A stretch of 37,910 nt of DNA, taken from Burkholderia sp. WAC0059 (GTDB lineage: Bacteria > Pseudomonadota > Gammaproteobacteria > Burkholderiales > Burkholderiaceae). Position numbers and translations under genes: made by a program. Numbering within the stretch: position 1 is the stretch's first letter; each line of letters starts with the position of its first letter. The stretch spans positions 1 through 37,910 of the forward strand of contig NZ_PNEO01000028.1 in assembly GCF_002870125.1 (NCBI RefSeq), written 5' to 3'. Shown piece by piece: positions 15,126-22,292 of this stretch. Under the pieces are notes generated by a model, which was not told the origin of the DNA, ran no database searches, and saw nothing but the letters and a program-made list of their open reading frames with translations.

Positions 15126-16517
15126 ATGAGCTACACCGAGACGATCGGCACGCACCGCTACCGCTTCGACGCGTTGAAGACGCTGCTCGCGAAGGCGGGT
15201 CCGCCGCGTTCGGGCGACCAGCTCGCGGGCCTCGCGGCCGACAGCGAGGAGGAGCGCGTCGCCGCGCAGATGGCGCTCGCGAAGGTGCCGCTGCGCGCGT
15301 TTCTGAACGAGGCGGTGATTCCCTATGAGCGCGACGAAGTCACCCGGCTGATCGTCGACGGCCACTCGCCGCAGGCGTTCGCGGAGATCGCGCATCTCGC
15401 CGTCGGCGACCTGCGCGACTGGCTGCTCGCGGCGGGCACCGACGCGCTCGTGCGCGTCACCGACGGCCTCACGCCGGAGATGGTCGCCGCCGTCTCGAAG
15501 CTCATGCGCAACCAGGACCTGATCGCGGTGGCGAAGAAGCGCCCCGTCGTCACGCGCTTTCGCAACACGATCGGTTTGCCGGGGCATCTCTCGGCGCGCC
15601 TGCAGCCGAACCATCCGACCGACGACGCGAAGGGCATCGCGGCCTCGATTCTCGACGGGCTGATGTACGGCTGCGGCGACGCCGTCATCGGCATCAATCC
15701 GGCCGGCGACAGCCCGGCCGCCGTCGCGGCGCTGCTCGCGATGATGGACGAGCTGCGCGAGCGCTACGCGGTGCCGACGCAGTCGTGCGTGCTGACCCAC
15801 GTGACGAACACGATCGCGGCGATCGAGGCGGGCGCGCCCGTGGACCTCGTGTTCCAGTCGATCGCGGGCACCGAGGCGGCCAACGCGAGCTTCGGCGTGT
15901 CGCTCGCGCTGCTCGACGAGGCGCGCGAGGCGGCGCGCTCGCTCAAGCGCGGCACCGTCGGCGAGAACGTGATGTACTTCGAGACCGGCCAGGGCAGCGC
16001 GCTCTCGGCCAACGCGCATCACGGCGTCGACCAGCAGACCTGCGAGGCGCGCGCCTACGCGGTCGCGCGCCGGTTCGAACCGCTCCTCGTCAACACCGTG
16101 GTCGGCTTCATCGGGCCGGAGTATCTCTACGACGGCCGGCAGATCGCGCGCGCGGGCCTCGAAGACCACTTCTGCGGCAAGCTGCTCGGCGTGCCGATGG
16201 GTTGCGACATCTGCTATACGAACCACGCCGAGGCCGACCAGAACGACGTGGACAACCTGCTCACGCTGCTCGGCGTGGCCGGCGTCAACTTCGTCATGGG
16301 CGTGCCGGGCGCCGACGACGTGATGCTCAATTACCAGAGCACGTCGTTCCACGACGTGCTGTACGTGCGCGAGGTGCTGGGCCTGCGGCGCGCGCCCGAG
16401 TTCGAGGCGTGGCTCGCGTCGATGCAGATCGCCGACGCGCGCGGCGCGCTGCTGCCGGCCTCGGCGCGTCAGCCGCTGCTCGCGGGCGCCGGCGCATGGA
16501 TGGACACCACGACGTGA
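15126..16517 (+). CDS. eutB: Ethanolamine ammonia-lyase, large subunit
   Basis: EutB is the catalytic subunit of the adenosylcobalamin-dependent enzyme that splits ethanolamine into acetaldehyde and ammonia. The protein has 463 residues, near the family length of about 450. Conserved stretches include FRNTIGLPGHLSARLQPNHP (about residue 153), DAVIGINPAGDS (about 183), FQSIAGTEAANASFG (about 243) and YFETGQGSALSANAHHGVDQ (about 285), with MGCDICYTNHAEADQND near residue 358. ATG at 15126 is supported by GGAGG about 10 bp upstream; earlier in-frame starts lack such a site. eutC follows after 7 bp. No shell-protein genes, reactivase eutA or ethanolamine permease are in view, which matches the simple catabolic form rather than the enteric microcompartment form. 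Confidence 0.95.
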   Translation: MSYTETIGTHRYRFDALKTLLAKAGPPRSGDQLAGLAADSEEERVAAQMALAKVPLRAFLNEAVIPYERDEVTRLIVDGHSPQAFAEIAHLAVGDLRDWLLAAGTDALVRVTDGLTPEMVAAVSKLMRNQDLIAVAKKRPVVTRFRNTIGLPGHLSARLQPNHPTDDAKGIAASILDGLMYGCGDAVIGINPAGDSPAAVAALLAMMDELRERYAVPTQSCVLTHVTNTIAAIEAGAPVDLVFQSIAGTEAANASFGVSLALLDEAREAARSLKRGTVGENVMYFETGQGSALSANAHHGVDQQTCEARAYAVARRFEPLLVNTVVGFIGPEYLYDGRQIARAGLEDHFCGKLLGVPMGCDICYTNHAEADQNDVDNLLTLLGVAGVNFVMGVPGADDVMLNYQSTSFHDVLYVREVLGLRRAPEFEAWLASMQIADARGALLPASARQPLLAGAGAWMDTTT

Positions 16518-16524
16518 GCGGACC

Positions 16525-17406
16525 ATGAACGACTTTCTCGAACCGAACCCGTGGCAGGCGCTGCGGCGGTTCACGCCGGCGCGCATCGCGCTCGGACGCG
16601 CCGGCAGCGGCCTGCCGACCGCGCCGCTGCTCGCGTTCAATCTGGCCCACGCGCAGGCGCGCGACGCCGTGCATCGGCCGCTCGACGCCGCCGCGCTGCA
16701 TGCGGCGCTGAACGCGCGGGGATGGGCGTCGCTCGACGCGCACAGCGCCGCGCCGGACCGCGCGCATTACCTGCGGCGGCCGGACCTGGGCCGCCAGCTC
16801 GCCGACGCAAGTCGCGAGCGGCTGCGCGGCGCGTCTGCCGGGGGCGATGCGCCCGATCTCGTCTTCGTGGTTGCCGACGGGCTATCCGCGCTCGCGGCGG
16901 CGCGCCACGCGCTGCCGCTGCTCGAGACGCTGGTGCCGAAGCTCGCGGGCTGGCGCATCGGGCCGGTGGTCGTGGCACGGCAGGCCCGCGTCGCGCTCGG
17001 CGACGAGATCGGCGAGCTGCTGCGCGCCCGCTGCGTCGCGGTGCTCGTCGGCGAGCGGCCCGGCCTCAGCTCGCCGGACAGTCTCGGCGTCTACCTGACC
17101 TGGGCGCCGCGCGCGGGACGCACCGACGCCGAGCGCAACTGCGTTTCGAACGTGCGGCCCGAAGGGCTCGTCTATGCCGCGGCGGCGCATCGCCTGCACT
17201 ATCTGCTCGGGCAGGCGCGCCGGCTCGGGCTGACGGGCGTGAGCCTCAAGGACGACAGCGACGCCGCGCTGCCGGGCGGGGCAACGGGCGGCGAAATGGG
17301 CGGTGGGGCGGGTGTTGAATCGGGCGGCGAAGCCGATGTTGAAGCGGACGTTCAAGCGCCGGCGCCCGGCATCGCCGGGCCCGGCGAACCGGGCGCCGCC
17401 GCTTGA
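16525..17406 (+). CDS. eutC: Ethanolamine ammonia-lyase, small subunit, with C-terminal extension
   Basis: EutC forms the cobalamin-binding part of the lyase together with EutB. Recognisable parts include RFTPARIALGRAGSGLPT near the N-terminus, FVVADGLSALAA near residue 115, VLVGERPGLSSPDSLGVYLT near residue 175, RNCVSNVRPEGL near residue 203 and VSLKDD near residue 240. In the family the protein normally ends soon after this last motif. Here about 48 further residues follow, rich in Gly, Glu, Ala and Pro and apparently disordered. The gene starts 7 bp after eutB and is surely co-transcribed. The tail could be real or could reflect a shifted natural stop; the total is 293 residues. Confidence 0.93.
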   Translation: MNDFLEPNPWQALRRFTPARIALGRAGSGLPTAPLLAFNLAHAQARDAVHRPLDAAALHAALNARGWASLDAHSAAPDRAHYLRRPDLGRQLADASRERLRGASAGGDAPDLVFVVADGLSALAAARHALPLLETLVPKLAGWRIGPVVVARQARVALGDEIGELLRARCVAVLVGERPGLSSPDSLGVYLTWAPRAGRTDAERNCVSNVRPEGLVYAAAAHRLHYLLGQARRLGLTGVSLKDDSDAALPGGATGGEMGGGAGVESGGEADVEADVQAPAPGIAGPGEPGAAA

Positions 17407-17498
17407 GGGCCCCCGGCTCGAGGGTTCGAGACGCGCCGTTGCGCGGGCCGCCGCCGGACGTGCTCTAATCTCGCACCGTTATCGTCAGGAAAATCAGT

Positions 17499-17693
17499 AT
17501 GGCCAGCACGTTCATCTGCCGCAACCAGTCTTGCGGCACGCAATGGGAGCCGAACGAGGTGTCGATTCGCAACGAGGGGCAGGGGCTGCTGTTTCGCTGC
17601 CCGTTGTGCGGCGCGCGCAATTATGTCGAGCGCCTCGAGGCCGCCGACGGCTCGGTCGTCTACGAGCAGATCGAGGGGCGGCCGCTGCCGTAG
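17499..17693 (+). CDS. Small zinc-ribbon protein of unknown function
   Basis: This 64-residue protein has two cysteine pairs, C-x4-C at residues 7-12 (CRNQSC) and C-x2-C at residues 34-37 (CPLC), the layout of a zinc ribbon. The rest is polar, with no signal peptide or membrane segment. AGGA lies 8 bp before the ATG. It is 92 bp after eutC and convergent with hpaB, so it may be read from its own promoter. It may bind nucleic acid or protein, but no specific function can be assigned. Confidence 0.75.
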   Translation: MASTFICRNQSCGTQWEPNEVSIRNEGQGLLFRCPLCGARNYVERLEAADGSVVYEQIEGRPLP

Positions 17694-17708
17694 GCGGCGC
17701 GGCGCGCG

Positions 17709-18164
17709 TCAGGCGCGCAGCCAGAAATATTCGCCGGAGACGAGGCCGTCGAACATCTCGTCGGTCGCCTCGATGATGTCGTTGCGCCAGTAGCGGCCGT
17801 GCTCGGCGTAGTGCGCGAGCAGGTCGGCGACCATCGGGCCGTCGAGGTCGGGCGAGAACGGCAGCCGGATGATGAGCACGATGCCGCCGGTGTCGGCGTC
17901 CAGTCCGAGCTGCGCCTGGTCCTGTGCGTAGATGAGCAGGTTGGCCTCGAGCATCAGCCGGAACACCGTCAGCGTGCGGCCGGCCGTCACCGTGCCGTAA
18001 TGGAAGGTCACGTAGAGCGCGTCGAGATCGTTCTCGAAGTAGTCGAGATGGACGTCGAAGCCTTCCACTTCGATGGTCCGCGTCTCGAGCACGTAGTCGG
18101 GATCGGGCAGATCGACAGCCTGGCAGAGGTCTCTGACGACTTCCGTATAACGTTCCAGACTCAT
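17709..18164 (-). CDS. hpaB: HpaB-like general type III chaperone (CesT family)
   Basis: The 151-residue acidic protein has the size and alpha/beta pattern of the CesT/HpaB chaperone family. HpaB (about 156 residues in Xanthomonas) escorts many effectors to the T3SS and prevents secretion of some early substrates. Family-like features are the LDYFENDLDALYVTFHYG strand region near residue 40 and the MLEANLLIYAQDQAQLGLD helix near residue 70. It is the last gene of hrcD-hrpD6-hrpE-hpaB, exactly where hpaB sits in Hrp2 clusters. ATG at 18164 is the start. A single-effector CesT chaperone is the alternative, but position favours HpaB. Confidence 0.78.
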   Translation of the reverse strand: MSLERYTEVVRDLCQAVDLPDPDYVLETRTIEVEGFDVHLDYFENDLDALYVTFHYGTVTAGRTLTVFRLMLEANLLIYAQDQAQLGLDADTGGIVLIIRLPFSPDLDGPMVADLLAHYAEHGRYWRNDIIEATDEMFDGLVSGEYFWLRA

Positions 18165-18253
18165 GCGCGTCGTCCTGGGAAAGAGGGCAATCGAAAGCCG
18201 GTTCGGAAAAAGACACAGGGCGCGCGGACCGCGGCCATCGAGTGGCCCGTGGT

Positions 18254-18296
18254 CCCGCACCCCATGCGCGGGTACTGCGTCCGCGGCGAAGCGGAC
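18254..18296 (-). other. Two stem-loops between hrpE and hpaB
   Basis: On the minus strand GTCCGC pairs with GCGGAC around a TTCGCC loop (18296-18279). Next, CCCGC pairs with GCGGG (18272-18254). Neither is followed by a T-run. They lie in the 148-bp gap after the pilin gene and could protect or unbalance the pilin message relative to hpaB. Confidence 0.4.
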
Positions 18297-18312
18297 AGTC
18301 GGTCGTCGGCGA

Positions 18313-18549
18313 TCAGCTACCCGTACCGGCCGTGCTCTTGATGTCCGAGCCCAGGTCCTGAAGCTGCTTGTCGAGGCCCGAAGCGATGTTGGTTTCCAGG
18401 CCCATCTGCGTTTGCGCAGCCATGGTCTGGATGCCGATGTTGGTTTCGGCCTGCTCGGTTCCGAGCGACGAGGTCGCCTGGCTCGTGAGGCTTGCGAGGC
18501 CGGTTGCGTCCGACGCGGCACTACCGATACTGCCAAGAAGTCCTGCCAT
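18313..18549 (-). CDS. hrpE: Hrp pilin candidate (HrpE/HrpY-like, SctF)
   Basis: This 78-residue protein is rich in Ala, Ser, Gly and Thr, has no cysteine, and ends in an amphipathic helix around MGLETNIASGLDKQLQDLGS. These are the hallmarks of Hrp pilus subunits (HrpE about 93 residues, HrpY about 83), which polymerise into the extracellular T3SS conduit. Pilins are poorly conserved, so the call rests mainly on composition and on its place between hrpD6 and hpaB. ATG at 18549 is chosen because GGAG lies about 8 bp upstream; an upstream in-frame start at 18561 is less likely. The leader is strikingly T-rich on the coding strand. No PIP box was found directly upstream. Confidence 0.7.
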   Translation of the reverse strand: MAGLLGSIGSAASDATGLASLTSQATSSLGTEQAETNIGIQTMAAQTQMGLETNIASGLDKQLQDLGSDIKSTAGTGS

Positions 18550-18621
18550 GATAATCTCCAAAGAAAAAAATTAAACAGGAAAAAAACTGCACGAAAAAAC
18601 GCAAACCAAGGTTACTGCTTT

Positions 18622-18646
18622 CATCACTGCTTCCGGAACTGTGATG
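18622..18646. promoter_or_regulatory. Nested inverted repeat between hrpD6 and hrpE
   Basis: CATCAC (18622-18627) pairs with GTGATG (18641-18646), and between them lies the perfect 8-bp palindrome TTCCGGAA. It may be an operator or an mRNA hairpin separating hrpD6 from the pilin gene. A T-run, GTTTTTTCG, lies about 20 nt beyond it on the minus strand, too far for a standard intrinsic terminator. Confidence 0.4.
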
Positions 18647-18685
18647 GACCTCCCTGAGATGTCCGCCCGGTTTAATCCAGATTGC

Positions 18686-18937
18686 TCAGTGGCGCTCCTG
18701 CCTGAGCTCGTGCAGGTTCAGCACGATGCTGCGCGCGGCGACGACTCCGCGATAAATCTTCTGCAACGCGAGGCGTTCCTCGTCGGTGCCGACCAACTGC
18801 GTGGCGTCGCTCACGCGGCCGGCCGTCGCCTCGAGCGCGGCGCCGATCTTTCGCACGCGCTCCGCGCTGTCGGGCGCCGCGAGCGTGGCTTCGAGCTGGT
18901 CCATATCTTTTGCAACGGGGGCGAGCAATTCGTACAT
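18686..18937 (-). CDS. hrpD6: Small T3SS protein, HrpD6-like by position
   Basis: The 83-residue protein is mostly helical, with a regular pattern such as MDQLEATLAAPDSAERVRKIGAALEA and ends in an amphipathic helix. It lies 19 bp after hrcD and before the pilin gene, exactly where the approximately 80-residue HrpD6 is found in Xanthomonas. HrpD6 is known to affect T3SS gene expression and secretion there. ATG at 18937 has a strong AAAGGAG ribosome-binding site. Sequence similarity cannot be judged by eye, so position and length carry the call. A needle-chaperone-like protein is another possibility. Confidence 0.6.
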   Translation of the reverse strand: MYELLAPVAKDMDQLEATLAAPDSAERVRKIGAALEATAGRVSDATQLVGTDEERLALQKIYRGVVAARSIVLNLHELRQERH

Positions 18938-18956
18938 GGCGACTCCTTTGTCGAGA

Positions 18957-19937
18957 TCAGTTCGTCGTCCGGCCGCCGGCCGGGTACAGGTGCTTCACGC
19001 CGTCGGGCGTTTCGATGTAGCGCACGTCGCCGATCGACATCATTTCCGAGTAGTCGGTGCTGGCGATCTGCTGCGCCGGCGACGATTCCTTGACCGCCAC
19101 GTCGATGCGCTTCACGTTCGCGTCGAGATCCTTGCGCACGCGGGAGAGCGCCTCGTGGAACTGCGAGAGCGAGGGCACCGTGCCGCTGATGCGGAACGCG
19201 CCGTTGCCGAGGTAGGCCACGCGGGCGCTGTCGATCGCGAGCGATTCCTGGATGCTGCGCGCGTCGTCGGACGCGACGTCGTACTGCTGGTCGATCTGGT
19301 TCGATGCGTAGCGGCCGAGCGTGGTGCGGGCGGCGACGTCGTCGGCCGGGCTCGACACCATGCCCTGCACGACGATCGTGTTGCCGCGCGGCACGGCGGT
19401 GAGGCCGGTCAGGCCCATGCCGTGCAGCGTGTCCGAGACGTTCGCGGCCAGCGCGTCCGTATTCGGCGCGGTGCTGATGGCCTGGCTCTCCTGCGTGCCG
19501 AACAGCATCACGCCGGCGACCAGCAGCGAGCCGACCATCGTGCCCGCGAGCGCGAGGCCCGTGAGCTGCGCCGTGCGCCGCTGGCTCGTGTCCCGGTGCT
19601 TCGCGGCCTGCGTGTCCGGCTTCTTCGTCCACAGTCCCGAGAGCAGCTCGACGTCGCTCGGCCACTGCGCGTCCTGCGGGCCGACGCAGAGGATGATGCT
19701 GCCGAAGGGCGCGGCGACGAAGTCCTGGATCAGCACGGCGACGCCCTGCTGTTCGCCCTCGCCGCATTCGCGGGCGGTGACGATGCCGGTTTCGTCGACC
19801 TCGATCGAGAGGGCCGGGCCCGCCCAGTCGGTGATGCAGATGTCGCTGTTTTCCGCCGCGCCTACCCGGTAGGTGCCGGCCGCGAGCGGGATCTGCGCTC
19901 CAGCGTGTGTGCCAGTCAGCAAGCGTAAGGATTTCAT
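18957..19937 (-). CDS. hrcD: SctD/HrcD inner-membrane ring protein
   Basis: HrcD forms the outer of the two inner-membrane T3SS rings. The 326-residue protein has an N-terminal cytoplasmic FHA-like domain (YRVGAAENSDICITDW around residue 25), one membrane segment (LALAGTMVGSLLVAGVMLFG, about residues 133-152), and a periplasmic part with a BON-like fold (GLTAVPRGNTIVVQGMVSSP near residue 185). ATG at 19937 has AAGGTGA just upstream, preferred over an in-frame GTG at 19946. In Xanthomonas hrcD is inside the hrcQ operon; here it is 475 bp after hpaA and has its own PIP box, so it probably starts a separate transcript through hpaB. Confidence 0.85.
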   Translation of the reverse strand: MKSLRLLTGTHAGAQIPLAAGTYRVGAAENSDICITDWAGPALSIEVDETGIVTARECGEGEQQGVAVLIQDFVAAPFGSIILCVGPQDAQWPSDVELLSGLWTKKPDTQAAKHRDTSQRRTAQLTGLALAGTMVGSLLVAGVMLFGTQESQAISTAPNTDALAANVSDTLHGMGLTGLTAVPRGNTIVVQGMVSSPADDVAARTTLGRYASNQIDQQYDVASDDARSIQESLAIDSARVAYLGNGAFRISGTVPSLSQFHEALSRVRKDLDANVKRIDVAVKESSPAQQIASTDYSEMMSIGDVRYIETPDGVKHLYPAGGRTTN

Positions 19938-19976
19938 GAGATTCACCTTGTTGGGTACCGCTTGTTCGATGAATTG

Positions 19977-20037
19977 AGTCTAGAGATTTCCTCTGTCAAA
20001 GAATGTAAAAGTGCGAACCGATTGGGTCTTTTGCGAA
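19977..20037 (-). promoter_or_regulatory. PIP box promoter of hrcD-hrpD6-hrpE-hpaB
   Basis: Minus strand 20037-20014 carries TTCGC-N15-TTCGC, followed after 31 nt by TAGACT (19982-19977), matching the YANNNT -10 element. Both parts and their spacing fit HrpX/HrpB-dependent promoters. The predicted leader to the hrcD ATG is about 35 nt. Confidence 0.8.
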
Positions 20038-20412
20038 GTAACGCGCAATGGTTTGCGCGTGTGTCGCGCATCGGGCGGCCTGGCCTGTTCTGTCTTGCCG
20101 AGGCTGCGGGAATCCGGCGAAGGGCCGCCCGGCGGAGCGCTCAGCCCGATGCGCCGGGCCGATAACGCGGGCGCCGGGTTCGCGGTTGCGCGAGGAGGCG
20201 AAAGCGAAGGGCAAAAAGCGAAGGGCAAAAAGCGAAGAAGTGCGGGGCGGGAAGCGGGCGAAGAGTAGAAAGCGGGCAGGGCGCGCGAAGCGGCATGACG
20301 GGCTGACTGCCCGAGGCACTGCTTCACGCTTGATGTTCGGAATTTGCCATCGTCGATGGCGCGTGGCCGGGCGCAGGCCGGAGGAGCGCGTGGGTTCGCC
20401 GTGAGGGCGGGT
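20038..20412. other. Long gap between hpaA and hrcD
   Basis: No gene is supported in this stretch. It contains the TTCGC-bearing tandem repeat at 20199-20238, a small CGGGC/GCCCG hairpin at 20299-20313, and a perfect inverted repeat GCCATC-GTC-GATGGC at 20346-20360. In related clusters hpaA and hrcD are nearly contiguous, so this looks like inserted or expanded DNA. Confidence 0.55.
20199..20238 (-). repeat. 14-bp tandem repeat containing an extra PIP-box match
   Basis: GCGAAGGGCAAAAA (plus strand) occurs at 20204 and 20218 with a partial third copy at 20232. Read on the minus strand, this places TTCGC at 20223 and 20203 separated by exactly 15 nt, a formal PIP box. No YANNNT element follows at 30-32 nt, so it may be a by-product of the repeat. 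Confidence 0.45.
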
Positions 20413-21342
20413 TTATCCGGCCTTGGAGTCGTCCGCTTTGGCTCGGACCGAAACCGCCGGCCAGGAGGCGCCGGCGGTTTTGCTCGCGCCCCGAGCCCTG
20501 TACAGGCTGCCCACGCGCGCGATCGAGCCACCGAGTTGCGAAAGCCTGGCCGGCCGCGTGCCGATCAGGACGAGGAGCGGCAGCAGCAGGTTGAAACGCT
20601 GGGCGCGCGGGTCCGGTTTTCCGCCGTCGGGATGCGGAATGCCGTTGGGGAACGCTTCGACGAGGCGCGCGCGAACGCGTTCGAGGCCGTCTTCGTCGAC
20701 CGGATTGAGCAGCTTGAAATGCTGCCGCGTCTGGAGCAGGTCGAGCGTATTGCCGAGCACGGCGGTCGTGACGGGCATCGCCGGGTCGCCCGGCAGCTTG
20801 CGGGCGATCTCGGTGGCGAGTTTCGCCCATTGCTCGAACACGCTGCGCTCGAGCTTCGCCGGGTCGTCGGCGAACTGGGCGGCGAGCGCCTGCAGTCCGT
20901 CCGGCACCGGCTGGCTCTTGCCGGGTTTGCCCGGCCGGGCCGAAAGCTTTTGCCGCGGGCTCTCGTGCTCGTCCTCGTGGTCGCCCCGGCCGCCCCGTCC
21001 GTGCTGCTGCCGACCGTCGCCTTCGAAGCGTTTCACGCGCCGGCCGTGCTCGTCGCCTTCGCCCGCATGTTTCGCCGGGGCCTTGCCGGTTTTGGCGTGC
21101 GAATCCGCGCCGTGCGTGCGCGGCTTCAGCGACTTGAGCAAATGGCTCGACTTGTTGCCGCCCCCGGTCTTTCTCGCATGGGCGAAGCGCGTCTTCTTGC
21201 GGTAGAAGGTGACCTTGTGCTGCCGAGTCTTGTGGGTGTGTCCCGCCTGATGAGTCGCCTCGTTGCGGGCGTGCTCGACGTGCTGCTGCTCCTGCAGCGA
21301 CTCGGCGCCCTGGGGACCCTGGTTCGAACGGATACGGTTCAC
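20413..21342 (-). CDS. hpaA: HpaA-like secreted T3SS control protein
   Basis: The GTG start at 21342 overlaps the hrcS stop (GTGA), giving 309 residues. The N-terminal half is disordered and rich in His, Lys, Arg and Gln, with basic clusters such as YRKKTRF and RRVKRF that resemble nuclear-localisation signals. The C-terminal half is ordered (LQALAAQFADDPAKLERSVF, LGNTLDLLQTRQHFKLL, RFNLLLPLLVLIGTRP). Xanthomonas HpaA (275 residues) is itself secreted, binds HpaB and frees it for effector delivery. The position after hrcS and this architecture agree. The sequence is divergent, so the name rests on synteny and layout rather than clear identity. It ends 375 bp before the hrcD PIP box. Confidence 0.7.
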   Translation of the reverse strand: MNRIRSNQGPQGAESLQEQQHVEHARNEATHQAGHTHKTRQHKVTFYRKKTRFAHARKTGGGNKSSHLLKSLKPRTHGADSHAKTGKAPAKHAGEGDEHGRRVKRFEGDGRQQHGRGGRGDHEDEHESPRQKLSARPGKPGKSQPVPDGLQALAAQFADDPAKLERSVFEQWAKLATEIARKLPGDPAMPVTTAVLGNTLDLLQTRQHFKLLNPVDEDGLERVRARLVEAFPNGIPHPDGGKPDPRAQRFNLLLPLLVLIGTRPARLSQLGGSIARVGSLYRARGASKTAGASWPAVSVRAKADDSKAG

Positions 21343-21602
21343 GACGGTATCGCGATCGAAATGAGCTCGTTGCCGAACCGCAGCAGCGAGGCGCAGGCCC
21401 ACGGCGCCACGATGACGACCGTGACGGTCACGGCGACGAGCTTCACGCCGAACGAAATGCTCTGGTCCTGCATCGACGTGACCGCCTGCAGGAACGAGAC
21501 GAGCAACCCCGCGAGCGCCGACACCACCACGACCGGCAGCGAGATGTACAGGCACAGGAGCAGGCCTTCGGTCGTGAGGCGGACGAGGTCTTCGGTTTCC
21601 AT
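21339..21602 (-). CDS. hrcS: SctS/HrcS export-gate protein
   Basis: This 87-residue membrane protein has the two hydrophobic hairpin helices of the SctS/FliQ family: LLLCLYISLPVVVVSALAGL (about residues 14-33) and LVAVTVTVVIVAPWACASLL (about residues 55-74), with SFLQAVTSMQDQSISF between them. Four copies normally pack with SctR and SctT in the export gate. ATG at 21602 follows hrcR by 39 bp, and its stop overlaps the hpaA start by 4 bp. Length and sequence are fully typical. Confidence 0.95.
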   Translation of the reverse strand: METEDLVRLTTEGLLLCLYISLPVVVVSALAGLLVSFLQAVTSMQDQSISFGVKLVAVTVTVVIVAPWACASLLRFGNELISIAIPS

Positions 21603-21618
21603 GGCGGGAAATTCGGTC

Positions 21619-21648
21619 GCTATCGGTGCTATCGGGGGGGGCTATCGG
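21619..21648. repeat. Three 8-bp direct repeats and a G8/C8 run between hrcR and hrcS
   Basis: GCTATCGG occurs at 21619, 21628 and 21641, the last covering the hrcR stop codon. Between the second and third is a run of eight G (21634-21641). The tract lies after the hrcR stop, so slippage would change only the intergenic spacing and perhaps hrcS translation. Confidence 0.6.
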
Positions 21649-22292
21649 TACGTCATCACGAGGCCGTGGATCAGCGTGGACCAGCCGTCCATGACGACGA
21701 AGAGCAGCAGCTTGAACGGGATCGCCACGTTGGTCGGCTGCACCTGGTTCAGGCCCATCGCCATCAGCACGTTCGCGATCACGAGGTCGACGACGATGAA
21801 CGCGATGTAGAGCAGAAAGCCGATCTTGAACGCGTCGGTCATTTCCGTCAACGTGAACGCCGGCGCCAGCACGATGAGGTCGTTTTCCTGCAACTGGCTC
21901 GCCATCTGTTTCGGCCAGATCGCCGACGCCGAGAGCAGGAAGAAGCGCTTCTCGCGCTCGTGCGTGTGGCGCTCGAGGAATTGCCGGAACGGCTCCTTCG
22001 CCGCCCCGAACACGTCCATCATCGTTTGCGACGAATCCGTCGACGGCGAGTGGTGTTCCATCGCCTGCATCGCCGTCATGCCGATCGGCGCCATCACGTA
22101 GACGCTCACGAGAATGGCGATGCCGTTGAGCACCATGTTGGGCGGCACCTGCTGGACGCCGAGCGCGTTGCGCAGCAGGCCGAGCACCACCACGATCTTC
22201 GCGTAGGACGTGACGACCATCGCCACGAACGGAATCAGGCTGATCGCGACGACCGCGATCAGCAGGCCGGTAACGTCATTAAACTGGATCAC
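21642..22292 (-). CDS. hrcR: SctR/HrcR export-gate protein
   Basis: SctR/FliP-family membrane protein, 216 residues from the GTG at 22292 (Met-Ile-Gln-Phe). This start gives the family length of about 215 and aligns the N-terminus with known HrcR proteins; another in-frame GTG at 22316 would add eight residues. Highly characteristic stretches are VVTSYAKIVVVLGLLRNALG (about residues 25-44), QQVPPNMVLNGIAILVSVYV and the C-terminal NVAIPFKLLLFVVMDGWSTL. Five copies form the core of the export gate with SctS and SctT. The gene overlaps the end of hrcQ by 14 bp, implying coupled translation. Confidence 0.95.
   Translation of the reverse strand: MIQFNDVTGLLIAVVAISLIPFVAMVVTSYAKIVVVLGLLRNALGVQQVPPNMVLNGIAILVSVYVMAPIGMTAMQAMEHHSPSTDSSQTMMDVFGAAKEPFRQFLERHTHEREKRFFLLSASAIWPKQMASQLQENDLIVLAPAFTLTEMTDAFKIGFLLYIAFIVVDLVIANVLMAMGLNQVQPTNVAIPFKLLLFVVMDGWSTLIHGLVMTYR

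Noticed and set aside
14943..16640. 565-codon minus-strand frame opposite eutB
   Set aside because: Its product is Arg/His/Ala-rich with no family features, while the plus strand encodes an unmistakable EutB.
18550..18685. PIP box directly upstream of hrpE
   Set aside because: Only one TTCG (minus strand) is present; no partner at N16 even with one mismatch.
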